Shown here: piece by piece, positions 32,513 through 43,662 of the stretch
How positions within the stretch are numbered: position 1 is the first letter of the stretch
Layout: every line of letters starts with the position of its first letter
Assembly: GCA_018417955.1 (NCBI GenBank)
Contig: JACTVC010000018.1
Span: forward strand, 434,001-498,000
Direction: 5' to 3'
Length of the DNA: 64,000 bases
From: Laccaria trichodermophora
Taxonomy: Eukaryota; Basidiomycota; Agaricomycetes; Agaricales; Hydnangiaceae
The notes under the pieces: generated by a model
What the model was told of the DNA's origin: nothing
The model's input: the letters and a program-made list of their open reading frames with translations, nothing else
The model's database searches: none
Made by a program: the position numbers and the translations under genes

Positions 32513-35067
32513 ATGTCCCCCTCCAACGCCCAACCTTATTATAAAGAATACTTCCGCGAAGGGGATCGTGATTACCAGGCCACGGATGCGGCATGCTGGG
32601 ATGTGACGGACCGTCGAGTTCGGTCAGGGGAGGTTTTGAGTGAAGCGGGTATCAACACGTACATGGAGCACCCGGACAGCGAGGATGCGAGCCATTGGTG
32701 GGTAATCACAACCCCAAATGCTGGGTACATTCCCACTGCCCCCATCGGCATCCGAACGATTCAAGCGAGAGCGGACGGACGTTTTGGCTTGGATGACCGC
32801 ACTCAACATCCGCAGATGTACGTCAGGGGTTTCGAGTACATTTGCTGTATTCCCAAGCGCGAGCACTCGCGACGCATGTTATGGTGGACTCCTACTCCGG
32901 ACGATTGTCCCCCTATCCCGAATGGCCCTTTTGCAATCATGATTCGTGTCCTCAAACCGCACCTGTTGGAGGGATACAAGAAACTTCGCGACAAGTATGT
33001 TGGCCTCATAGGCCAACGTCCCGATCGCTCTCCGCTGGCTGGCCTCCTTGTGACGACTATGTGTCAATGTCTTGATAAACTCAGATCTTTCGGAATGACG
33101 TACAAAGAGATCGTACTTGCGGTTGCAGAGTTTCAGCGGGCAGTACTCGATATACACGGGTGGATTGAATACGTCGATGTTTACCAGCCTCGTCTGCGCC
33201 CTGGTCCCAATGGCATTGAGAAACATGAAGCCAATCAGAAACTTATGGGCGCATTTACGGAGAAACTCATTGTTGCGCAACAACTTCACGCGATGGGCAT
33301 TCCGGTTTGGTTGATTCGACCGTCTTTTCGGATTTTGCCAACGATGAATGTCAACATGTATTCCCCCCAGCGACATGATGACGATATCGTCTTGCGGCAG
33401 TTTTCCGATGGGTGGGGAAAGCCTGACCCCTATCCCATTCTGGTTGTTGGCCCATCATCCGCGGAACTCTACCGGTGGACGCAGCGCATAGGCTGCGGGA
33501 TCATGGACCTTCAGGACGTTACGGCTATAGGCCGTCAGGATTTCATTGAGGGAAAAGTCAAGCTGGGTGCGGTTCGAGAGTCTTGTACGTGAAAGCTTCT
33601 TCTATTTGGACCAGTAGCTAACATTTATCTTTTGTAGACTCACTTCCTGTCCCGTCCGTTGCCCAATTGTCGGCTGCAGGGGCAGTGGGGCCCATTGGTA
33701 AGAAGGACTGTTATCATGTTGATGTTCTCAATGCTAACTTGGAGTGTATTCAGCTGGATCATCTTCTGGGAGTGAGGGACAGTATTCCTCAGCAACTTCA
33801 ACCACTCAGCAAGGTAAAGTCGTGCTTTCGCTTCAAGTGCCGAGTTTACTAAAACGTGTTTGCAGTTTTACAATCCGTGAGATCCCAGCAGCTATCCCAG
33901 CCACGATCCCAGCAGCAGTCCCTGCCACCCTCGATGCCTGTTATTCCACCCTCTCTGGGGCTCGCGCCAACGTTGGATGACGGTCCTGGGCCCTCCAAGC
34001 GCCCACGCCTAGCGGGCCAAGATGCCCCAGACAGCCCGTTCATGCCTGACCTTATGCCAAGATGGGCGGAGGCTTTGCGAAGCATTGATTCCGATCGCAG
34101 CCGAGTAATCAAGCATCCCGATCACATCGCGAACATTGGCTTCAAATACCCTAAGCCCGAGATCTTTTTGAACTCCAAAAACCGGGCTTTGTATACTGCG
34201 ACGTGGTTGGCCATTCGAGCACATCATGCTTACACGCTCGGCACTGCGACGTCGCTCCCCCCACCCATCAGCTCGCAGCAGTGGCGCAACTTTCTCATCA
34301 AAATTTTTCCCTTCTTGCACCCTGAAAGTATCGATGTCGCGGCACAGCTTGATATACCCACGCCTTCCACTCCACAACCCGACGGGAAGGGGAAGCAGAG
34401 TGGCAAGGGGCCAGGCAAATCTCGCACCAAAAAACCGAATTCTTATCTGGATCAGATCCCGCTTAAACATGGCCAGGTCGATAGGGTGGTTTTCTACGAT
34501 ACGACGATTCAACTGGGTACCGCCGCAGAGCTGGAGAATGCATTGACGCCGGAAATCACACAGGAGGTACTCTGGGAACTCTCTCACATGAGCTTCCGCT
34601 TCGAGCTTGTGAGTCTCGATGCCGTCGCCGCCACTGCGATGTACCAAGCTCGTGAAGATTTAACCCAGGAGAAGGCAGCGGCTGCCCGTGTCCAGGAAGT
34701 TCTTCGGGTATTTCCCATGTCTGGTGAGGTGGTGGGCCCTTTCATAATCAACGAGATCCCGATTCGCGATTTAGGGTTGATGGCAGCAGATCTGAACGAA
34801 CGGAACCGTTATCTTATGGCGCTGGGGCATTTGATGTCTTCGTGGAAGGGTTGCCCGGATTCTATTACCAAAGCGAGGTCAGGCCCCTTGGTAAATCAAG
34901 TGCGTCGTCTGGAGGAGGCTTGTGCACAGTTCTATTGCCAGAGTTTCTTTGACAACTTTGGCCGTGCACCTGTCATACCCTGCCGTCTTCCTTCTCGTTC
35001 TCTTGCACGTACCCAGCCTGTTAGCTTCGCGGACTCTGTAGCTTCCATGCCACCTCGATCATCATAA
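32513..35067 (+). CDS. Right cargo gene: unknown 797-residue protein
   Basis: I do not recognise this protein. Exons 32513-33584, 33638-33697, 33754-33813 and 33866-35067 join in phase through 52-56 nt GT-AG introns to give 797 residues, with no internal stop. The N-terminal 355 residues look globular, with a conserved-looking block LLEGYKKLRDKYVGLIGQRP followed by SPLAGLLVTTMCQC. A Ser/Gln/Pro-rich linker (about residues 360-430) follows, then a second globular part with KYPKPEIFLNSKNRALYTA and a basic GKGKQSGKGPGKSRTKKP stretch. The ATG is 4 nt after a splice acceptor and 55 nt after hairpin cluster R3. It lies upstream of the transposase in the same orientation. Intactness inside a mobile element suggests a role in the element's life. 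Confidence 0.75.
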
Positions 35068-35266
35068 TTGTTTGGAACAATCATAGCACGCAGACTTCTT
35101 TGCCTCATGTCGCCTCGTTTTTTTCTTATCATCGGCACATGATGTATAAATATATCTTTTTTGGGACTGTCTTTGCTCCCGTGCATTTGGGGGTTTGATG
35201 GGAACTTGGTAAGTCCCTTTTCTCTTCTTTCCCCTCATCTTCGTGCTTTGTGCATTGCAATTCTCG

Positions 35267-38200
35267 ATGTCATTCAGAAGGAGTCGTTACTTGGGCAAGG
35301 CTGGACTTGCTATAGGGTCTCCCGCTGTGAAAAAGAAGTCTTCGGCTAAATCTTGGGTGTCAACTGATGATGCCAGTGTGTCACGTCGTCCTTATGGGCT
35401 ACCTGGTGTTCAGATCTTGCCTAGGCAGGACTTGACAACTCCTCTGGGTTCCTTTCTTCAGATACCCTTGCCTACTGCTGCTGATTTGCATGATGATGCT
35501 GCTGCTGCTGCTGTTGACACTGATGATAATGGGACTGACTGGGATAATGGTGACTCTGAGGATTCTGAGGGGGTTTCACCTAGTGAAGGTCTTCATCCCT
35601 TGGTATTTCCTGCTGAGCAAGGCTCTCCAAGTAAAAAGAAAGACAAGAAGACAACATTGTGGAAAAACTGGGCTTTGAAACTGATTCCAGAGCTTCTGGA
35701 TCCCTATCTGAACTTGTTGAGAGAGTCAGAGAACTTAAAAAATATAGATAGGAGGTTACCTCACTGTTCTTGCAATGGAAGAGGGCATAAAATGAAGGTT
35801 ATTGCAGTGTTTTTTGAGAGTAAGTTATTCTTGCTGCCTCAGAATTGATTTGCCATGGCTAATCTGTTGTGACTGCCACTTAGAGCTCACATCAGTGGAA
35901 GTGTGTTCTTGCTCTGCATGTCTACAGCTCTTGGCTATGGGGCTGTTTCCAGCCTCACCACTTCGACCTACATTGGCTGTGGATCTAAATATGCTTGACT
36001 ATGTGAATGAGCTTTTTGTTCGCTCGCCACCAAACACTACTGCATGGTGTGACTCTCTAGAGGCATTTCTTGGTTCCCGTAGCTATAAGCTTGAGAGTAG
36101 AGATGCAATAAGGCGTCGCTTTGGAAATGCTCTGCAGTGGTATGGGAATTTGATTGCTCAAAAAGAGCTATTAATCTCTGGGATCATAAATGAGAGTCGT
36201 GCTGGAATGGAGGGTCAGGATGACCTTTCTTCTGAATCTGAGGAATTAGATGAAGAAAGTTATGGACCACCTCTGACATCTAGTCCTGCTCCTTCTGCAG
36301 ATGAGGCTAGTGATGGTTCTGAGGCTAGTGATGGTTCTCCTGATGTTCAAGATAGTACAAATGCTACATCTGGTATTCATAGACCAAGTCTATATTTACG
36401 GCAGCGTTGCCCACTTTGTTTTGGTGGAGATAAACCACATGATGACAACTTTCTGTAGGTGTTATTTTATATTTTTATGTTCACATCTCATTTTTATGTT
36501 GTCAGTGCGGATGTTATTGTGTGCATTGATGCCTGCTTTACTCACAAAAGAAGAAATCCAGCAAAAGGTGGGGCAAAGGGTCCTGAAAATCTCCATCCAG
36601 AAACTGTCTTTGTGTCAGACAAGAATGTTGCTGAGATGAAAGCCTATGTTGAGACTACTCGTCCTGTAAAATCAAAGTCAAAGGAAAAGACAAAGGAGGG
36701 CTCTGATGGTCATGGTGTAGAAGATTCCTATGAGCCTGGAATGAAAGTCCCAGTTTCAGCTTTGGAAGGGTGCTTGGCCTCATTTGTGGCTGCAGATGAA
36801 AGGAGGACAAAAGCCAGTACACAGTTCTTTGCAGACACAGGACTTATGGCTATGCTCTGTCGTCATGACCATGTGCTCTGGATTGTGAATATGACCACTG
36901 CTGGAGAACAACAATATTATGCTTTAGCATTGATTAAGGAGCTTTTTTTGAATTTGCCTTTGTCAATGACTGTGGGGATACTCTATGATATTGGTTGTCA
37001 GTTGGAGAGAAGTTGCAAGATATGGGGTTTTCTGGAGGAATTTATGGCACGCATTATTTTTGCACTGGCAGTGTTTCATGCATATGGTCACCAGTGGCCA
37101 TGCCAACTAATCTACCACCCCCGTAAATGTGAAGGTTTTGGACTCTCTGATGGAGAGGGCTGTGAACGCTTCTGGAGTTCCATAAAGTTACTAATTCCAT
37201 CAATGCGCGTGGCAGGGGTAAGTCATCATGTGTCATCCTTGAAAAGAAATTTAATGATTGTCTAAAATAGTTCTACCATCGTCTGTTCACAATTGATACT
37301 CAGGTGAAACACCTAGAGAAAAAGTCATTCAAGGTGATGGGAAAATGGCTTCAACGTAAATGGCTGCATTGCCTAGAAAAGAAGATTGGGGCTGAGGAAA
37401 TTCTCCAAGAACTTGGTCTAGAGATGCCTCTTCTTGAGAAAGAATGGAAAGACCAGGTTGTGGCACAGACTAAGCCCTTGGCAAGACAGTCAAAGAATAT
37501 TGCGAATAATGCTGTCAAAGAGATAATGGCTTTGTATACTGCAAGAAATGCATTTGTGGGTGAGTTGGGAGAGCTTGATCAAAAGCTAATTTCTGGTGAC
37601 TATGGAGATGATATGTTGGTGGAGGATGTCCTGGCAGCACGTCTGGCTGTAGTGAAGAAGCAAAAGGCTATAGAGGATACCATTAAAACAAAGAAGAAAA
37701 AGCTTGGTGTGAGGGATCAAGAAAATTTGAAGGATCTGATGGGCAATAAATTTCTTCAGTTAAAACTCAATGCCAGAGCCCTCAAGCAAAGGCTTAGAGA
37801 TCGATTGCGCAATCGAAAGTTTGAGTTGGAGAGATTAGAAAGAGCATACCGGAATACAACTTCCAATGGTAAGCTTTTATTTAGGATATAATTATGGTGG
37901 CTGGCTAATATATACTTTGATAGAGACGAAATTGCATTCACATGTGCAGAAACAGGTCAATCGGCAGCAACCAACAATTGCTAGATTGGCAAAAAAATAC
38001 AATGACATGTGCTATGATATGACAAAGCAGATAGAAGGAAAGAAAGCTCCTCAGAAAGCAATAGCTCCAGTCCCAATTAATCGGGACACTCTGTTCTCTT
38101 TGGATGTGGATGATGACATCTGGCAGGATATAGGCTTGGATGAGCATGAAAGTGAGGTGATCCCAGGTTGGCTTGGAGATGAGAAAGTCCGTGAAGGAAT

Positions 38201-38796
38201 CAAAGCAATGCTTACTGTGAAAAGATGCATGGAGGAGATTGCTAGAATCAAAAGAGAGCGGACTGCTTTACAAGAGTGGTCTAAGGAGGAGTGGCAAGCA
38301 ATAAATGCAGCCATTGATATATGTGGTAAGTTTTCTGGATGTTGCTTTTTTTGTGGAATCTAATAGGTGTTGTATTGTTGTAGAGGATGAGGATATCAAA
38401 CACCAGTTACTCATCAGAAAGGTGCAACATCTGAGTTTATGTGCACAATGGAGGGAAGAGGTGTCTCTCATACCAGGTGCATATCGTATGTTGCATGGAT
38501 GGGGACCAAGTGAAGCAGAAATGGAGAGTGCATTGAAAGAATTGTCACAGGAACATGTTGATGATGAGGGAAGTGATGATGAGCAGTTAAACTGCACATA
38601 TGATATTGAAGAAGAGGACAATAACAATGTTATTGAAGAAACAGAAGTCTTGGCAGCATCAGATGCATACAGAGCAGCGGATAATGGGTTGTCATTTGGG
38701 AGATGGGATTTGGAGAACTTGTGGGAGGATGTGGAAGATGGAGAAGAAAGTGTCTTTGAAGCTACAGCCTCACGCAAACGGCCAAGGCAAAAGTAG
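35267..38796 (+). CDS. KDZ transposase (CxC1 type), intact
   Basis: DDE transposase of the KDZ superfamily that would cut and paste the 22-kb element. Exons 35267-35819, 35884-36454, 36506-37217, 37271-37868, 37924-38325 and 38384-38796 all join in phase, giving 1,082 residues and no internal stop. In order: Asp/Glu-rich N-terminus; CxC1-type cysteine cluster (CSCNGRGH, then VEVCSCSACLQLLAMGLFP); LAVDLNMLDYVNELFVR; RCPLCFGG; catalytic core with VIVCIDACFTHKRR, QFFADTGLMAMLCRHDHVLW, ILYDIGCQLERSC and GFGLSDGEGCERFWSS, holding the three acidic residues; a long coiled-coil region (about 600-850); and an acidic tail. It ends 160 bp before the right subterminal repeats. It belongs to a different subtype from the CxC2 relic at 14-18 kb. 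Confidence 0.9.
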
Positions 38797-38959
38797 CATG
38801 AGATAGAAGAGTTGTGATGGTATTGGATTGAAAGCTTGTAATACTATGACTTTGGACTTTTATGGCAGAGTAGGGTGATGGAGAGGGTGGTAAGGTAAGT
38901 GTTCTATGTGATATACAAGATTGAAAATGTTATAGTAGAGGTATATTGAAAGTTTTGAA

Positions 38960-39545
38960 TGGTATGATATTTGGTGTGGTATGATGGTATGATTCCATAT
39001 TCCATTTGTATAGTATGATCCCATCTCTATGGTATTATTGCAATGGTCTGGTATGGTATGATTCCATCTCTATATGATTATTCCAATGGTATGGCATGGT
39101 ATGATTCCATCTCTATGGTATTATTCCAATGGTATGGTATGGTATGATTCCATCTCTCTGGTATTATTCCAATGGCATGGCATGGTATGATTCCATCTCC
39201 ATGGTATCATTAGAATGGAATGGTATGGTATGATTCCATCAGTATGGTATCATTCCAATGGTATGGCATGGTATGATTCCATCTCTATGGTATTATTGCA
39301 ATGGTATGGTATGGTATGATTCCATCTCTATGGTATCATTCCAATGGTATGGCATGGTATGATTCCATCTCCATGGTATTATTGGAATGGAATGGAATGG
39401 TATGATTCCATCTCTATGGTATGATTCCAATGGTATGGCATGGTATGATTCCATCTCCATGGTATTATTCCAACAGTATGGTATGGTATGATTCCATCTC
39501 CATGGTATTATTCCAACGGTATGGTATGGTATGATTCCATCTCTA
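38960..39545 (+). repeat. Right subterminal GGTATGATTCCAT minisatellite
   Basis: About a dozen units of 38-40 bp (GGTATGATTCCATCTCTATG, GTATTATTCCAATGGTATG) mirror the left array at 19.63-20.38 kb. Confidence 0.75.
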
Positions 39546-39989
39546 TGTTATATTCCTATAGTATTTAAAAGTCAATTGCAAAGTGGTTTCTTCTATATGC
39601 ATGTTGGAGGAATGGCCAATAGGTGGTAAATCATAGAGCTGGTAGGTAGGAAGTAGTAGGCACATACTCAAAAAGGAACAAGGGCAAAGGACGACACAAT
39701 ACAATAGAGCTGAGTAAGTTAAAGAGTCAATTACTATTGGAGGACTTCCACATAAACCAAAGAGTGGAAGAACTGTGGGGAGTCTCCAACAGCCATCCAT
39801 CATTGATCGTGCAATTGTTGTATGACCACATATGCATATGTTGATTGAGAAACAACTGGATGGCTGTCCATTCAATCTGCATGTGATTATTTTCATTGTT
39901 CTCCAACATGACTATAAGTCCAGTCAGCAAGTGGTCAGTGACATTATCATCATCAATGTCACCCTGTTGAAAAAATTGATCACAGAGAA

Positions 39990-40707
39990 CTTTTGTCATA
40001 TGACAGTTGAACTTGACCCTTGCAATATGCACATATAGTGTCAAACTTTTCTTGAAATGTAGAGCAGTCATGCCTTTGCAATAAATAAAGTCTTGCAAAA
40101 TTCTTGTTTTCATTCAGAGCCCATGCCATTGTGATAGATACAACATTAATTTATTTGTCATGAATATAAATGGCCTGGCAAGATATACACTTTTAAGTGG
40201 CTTGTGATGGATTATCCACAGTGAAAATGGCCAAACCCTGGGATAAAGCCCAATCAAGCTAATTTTCAAGTGAATTTTCAAAGGATCAAGTTCATCCTAT
40301 AGCCTCCACTTGTAGCTTAAAATGTTAGAAGAAATCTGAAGAACCATTCCACAAAAAATGGAGCCCAATGGATCAGTATTGCAGCCTGGAGAAATAATTT
40401 TCATATTTTGTAAAAAGGACCCCAGACACCCTGTGACAGCTATGGAATGATGGTATGGTATGGTATGGTATGGTATGGAATGGTATGGAATGGTATGGTA
40501 TGGAATGGTATGGTATGGAATGGTATGGTATGGTATGGAATGGAATGGTATGGTATGGTATGAGGTGGAATGGTATGTGGCATCCATACCATGGTATGAT
40601 GGAATTGGTATGAGGGTCATACCACTCTGGAATGGGGTGCCACTAAGGTTCCCTAATTCAAAGAATTGGATAACCTCATAGGTACCCAAAAATGGGTGAC
40701 TGAAGTG
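39990..40707 (-). repeat. Right terminal inverted repeat, 718 bp
   Basis: Reverse complement of 18436-19153, equal in length. Two substitutions were seen by eye (near 40136 and 40640). It includes the ATGGT/GGAAT pentamer tract at 40441-40575. Confidence 0.9.
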
Positions 40708-41374
40708 CCTGATTCTTCATGAGGAGAAAGATTCTTATGCGACACCAACAAGAAGCTCCGTCAAAAAAAAGTTAATGAAATTTTCAAGCACATGAAGGCC
40801 TTGGATAATGAAGACAAGGAATTCAGTTCAAAGAAGGATGCTGTTCTTATGGTGTGGAGTACAGTTTGCCATGACAATCCAATTCTCACTGTTTATTGTA
40901 GGCTATTTTAGCCTGGCTTCAATGCTATGCCTGAAGGAAGACCGAGGAGAAGGTTCTGGAACCATGGACATTGTGGAGGGTTGTTGGAATCGAGCATGAA
41001 CCAGATGTCCTGCAAGTTCATGACTGGAAATTTGCTGAGGTGCAAAGGGCGGAGTCCACCAAAGTGAATGAAGATGGGACTGATGGAGATGACAAGGATG
41101 AAGCTTCCAACCAAACAAAGAAGAAGCCAAATGTGAAAAAGCATCAACAGAAGGACAAGGCATTCAATTACTATCAAGCGGCACTTAGCAAGGTCATGGT
41201 GAACCTGTCGGAGGCAGAGGAATTGCAAGAGTTGGCCAATGCTTGGAATGAACATGGTCCACTACCGGAAACACAAAGGTGGTATGTGGACCTCCCCTTG
41301 ACATGTGTTTTATGTTCAGTTGACCGGACTTCAGATTGGCAGTGAAGCATACAATGAACAAAACCAAGTTATTC
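40708..41374 (+). pseudogene. Unknown gene, segment 2 of 3
   Basis: Continuation of the gene starting at 18370. The frame reads across the join, and then KKLRQKKVNEIFKHMKALD (41-kb side of 40750) suggests one frameshift or small intron. A Lys/Glu-rich part follows, including VNLSEAEELQELANAWNEHG. The segment is cut at 41374 by the GGAATTCC element 2, whose target duplicate AGTTATTC occupies 41367-41374. The family seems to be a large lineage-specific one in mushroom-forming fungi, but I cannot name a function. Confidence 0.5.
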
Positions 41375-41789
41375 CAGTACTTTACCCTCCCCCATGAGTT
41401 CTGGCGGACTCCAACACACTCCCATAGAATGTCGGAATTCCATCCGGAGTCCACCGGAATGGTAGGAATCTCAAATTCCAGTGGATTCCACTGGATTCTG
41501 AATGGAATTCCAATGGATTCCACCGGATTCTGAATGGAATTCCAATGGATTCCGCCAGATTCTGAATGGAGTTCCAATGGATTCCGCCGGATTCTGAATG
41601 GAATTCCAGAAGACTGATTAGTGCTGATCAGAACTGAGGTAGAGGTCAGGTGACTTGAGCTGTATTTATTGAAGTCAGAAATTCAAACCTCTTTATAAAA
41701 TTCACAAATTCACAAGTGATTTAGATCAAATAATGATGTATTTCAATTATAATACAAAATATATTTAACTACATACAGTGTATACTAGA

Positions 41790-42295
41790 GAGGGAGGGGA
41801 TGGGCAAGGAAGGGGCAGGAAATGAGGAGGGAAGGGGGAAGGGAAAAGGGAAAAGGAAGAGGGGGGAAGGGAAAAGGGAAAAGGAAGGGGGGGGAAGAGA
41901 AAAGGGAAAAAGAAGGGGGGAAGGGAAAAGGGAAAAAGAAGGGGGGAAGGGAAAAGGGAAAAAGAAGGGGGGAAGGGAAAAGGGAAAAGGAAGGGAAAAG
42001 GGAAAAGGGAAAAGGAAGGGGGGAAGGTAAAAGGGTAAAGGAAGGGGGGGGGGGCACAAGAAATAGGGGATTGACAAGGGAAGGGGGAGGGAAAAGGGAA
42101 GGGGGATGGAAAAGGGAAGGGGGAGGGAAAAGGGAAGGGAGAGGGAAGAGGGAGGGGAGGGACAGGGAAGGGGGAGGACAAAGGAAGGGGGAGGGAAAAG
42201 GAAAGGGGAGGGAATAGGAAGGGGGAGGGAATAGGAAGGAGGAGGGAATAGGAAGGAGGAGGGAATAGGAAGGGGTTAGGGAAAAGGGAGGGGGC
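41790..42295 (+). repeat. All-purine G/A tract
   Basis: About 500 bp of almost uninterrupted purines (GGGAAAAGGGAAAAGGAAGG units) on the plus strand, with strong mirror symmetry, so triplex or G-quadruplex folding is plausible. Open frames across it are low-complexity artefacts. The same tract is in elements 1 and 3. Confidence 0.85.
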
Positions 42296-42299
42296 TTGT

Positions 42300-42745
42300 C
42301 GTCATCCGTTGATGTGTTGCCGTCGTCCTTGTCGTCGTCCGTTGACGTGCGCCGTCTCGTTGTCGCTGACGTGTCGTCCGTTGACGTGACATGTCGTCAT
42401 CCTCGTCCATCGTCGCCGCCGTCGTCGTCCGTTGACGAGTTGTCGTTGTCCGTCGTTGTCGTTGTCCGTTGACGAGTCGTCGTTGTCCGTTGACGTGTCG
42501 TCCTCGTCGTTGCTGACGTGTCGTGCGTGGTCGTCGTGTGTTGACGCGACCCGTCGTCGTCGTCCGTCGTCGTCGTCGTGCGTTGACGTGTCGTCCGTCG
42601 TTGTTGTGCGTTGACGTGTCGTCATCCTCGTCGTGCGTTGACGTGTCGTCGTCTGTCGTCGTGTGGCTGGCCTCGTTGTCGCTGACGTGTCGTCGTCCGT
42701 CATCGTCGTCATGTTGTCGTGTTGTCATCGTTGTCTGCTGGCATG
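42300..42745 (+). repeat. CGTCGTCCGTTGACGTGTCG low-complexity tract
   Basis: Irregular repeats of TCGTCGT and CGTTGACGTGTCG with many CpG sites, directly after the purine tract. All six frames are unusually open because stops are rare in this composition. Confidence 0.75.
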
Positions 42746-42924
42746 GGTGTGGTTGGCAGTGACCGCGCTGGTTGCGGTGATGGTGGTTGTGGTTGTGGTT
42801 GTGGTTGTGGTTGTGGTGGACAGCAAAACGGAATGCTGATGGTGACGCCGGCGAATGCTGCGACTCGTTTAGGAAGGTGGCCGTGAGGGTGGGTTGTATG
42901 GAATAAATGTTACTAGAATTGTAA

Positions 42925-43010
42925 TGGCCGTATGGTGTAATGGAAATGTTGCTGCTTGGACCTCACGTGACCTTCCCCGAGGCTAGAGTTCAATCCTTAT
43001 GCATCCACTT
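42925..43010 (+). repeat. tRNA-like module inside element 2
   Basis: Box A TGGTGTAATGG (42933-42943) and box B GAGTTCAATCC (42986-42996) stand 42 bp apart, as in a tRNA gene. CTTGGACCTCACGTGACC lies between them. Pairing of the ends is poor. Element 3 carries the same module with a duplicated box A. Confidence 0.5.
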
Positions 43011-43238
43011 CTTTTTTTATATATTATAATAACAACAACAAATATTGGAATTCATTGGAATCTCTCGGAATCTGTTGGAATTTGACTGGAATATACTTTC
43101 CATTGGAATTCCATGGAATCTGGTTGGAATTCCAATGGATTCCAATGGAAACTGTTCCGGGAGGCTCCCGGATTCTGACCATTTCCACCGGATTCCGTCG
43201 GATTCCATTGGAATTTCTGTGGAATTGGAAACCAGAAT

Positions 43239-43613
43239 TGTGAAACCGCGGTGTCGTTCAGGACTTCTTGAGGAGTCCGTGAGAGTACGGAGCAGGAGGC
43301 GGAGTTAGAAGGCTCGAATGGGAATAAAGATGGTGGCGTTGTTCCGCATGACGGAAGAGCGCTTAAGCTATCCTGTGACCCCGGATCGGGAGCGCTGTCA
43401 CCCGACGCCGGGCTCTGGTATCCCGGAGGGGAGGCATAAGGCTGCCTAGCCGTTATCCATAACCGTGACCCAATCCACATATTATATAGATGTAGTGGCA
43501 AAAAGGTAAGGTGCTACAACGTGTACGCGACATTATATAATATGTAACAAACAAAAGTAAATACGATGCTTCAATTAACATGCAAGAGGTGAGGGTACCC
43601 GTACGCCGTTACA
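43239..43613 (-). repeat. 3' LTR of the chromovirus, 375 bp
   Basis: On the plus strand it starts TGTGAAACCGCGG and ends CGCCGTTACA. Identical by eye to 55857-56231. Confidence 0.92.
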
Positions 43614-43662
43614 AAGCCCCCCCATGAGAGTGGAGCATCGTCGAAAACTTCGGAGACGAGCT

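Larger units (their letters stand above)
18436..40707 (+). mobile_element. 22.3-kb KDZ transposon with cargo
   Basis: Starts CACTTCAGTCACCC, ends GGGTGACTGAAGTG, and is flanked by CCTGATT on both sides (18429-18435 and 40708-40714; 8 bp if one end base is counted differently). The terminal inverted repeats match base for base over 718 bp (18436-19153 against 39990-40707) with about two differences seen. Weaker inverted similarity continues inward through subterminal minisatellites. Inside are an intact KDZ transposase gene (35267-38796), a divergent pair of large unknown genes, arrays of hairpin motifs between them, a 414-bp direct repeat pair, a MITE relic and a later 1.6-kb insertion. Near-identical ends and an open transposase suggest recent and possibly continuing mobility. 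Confidence 0.85.
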
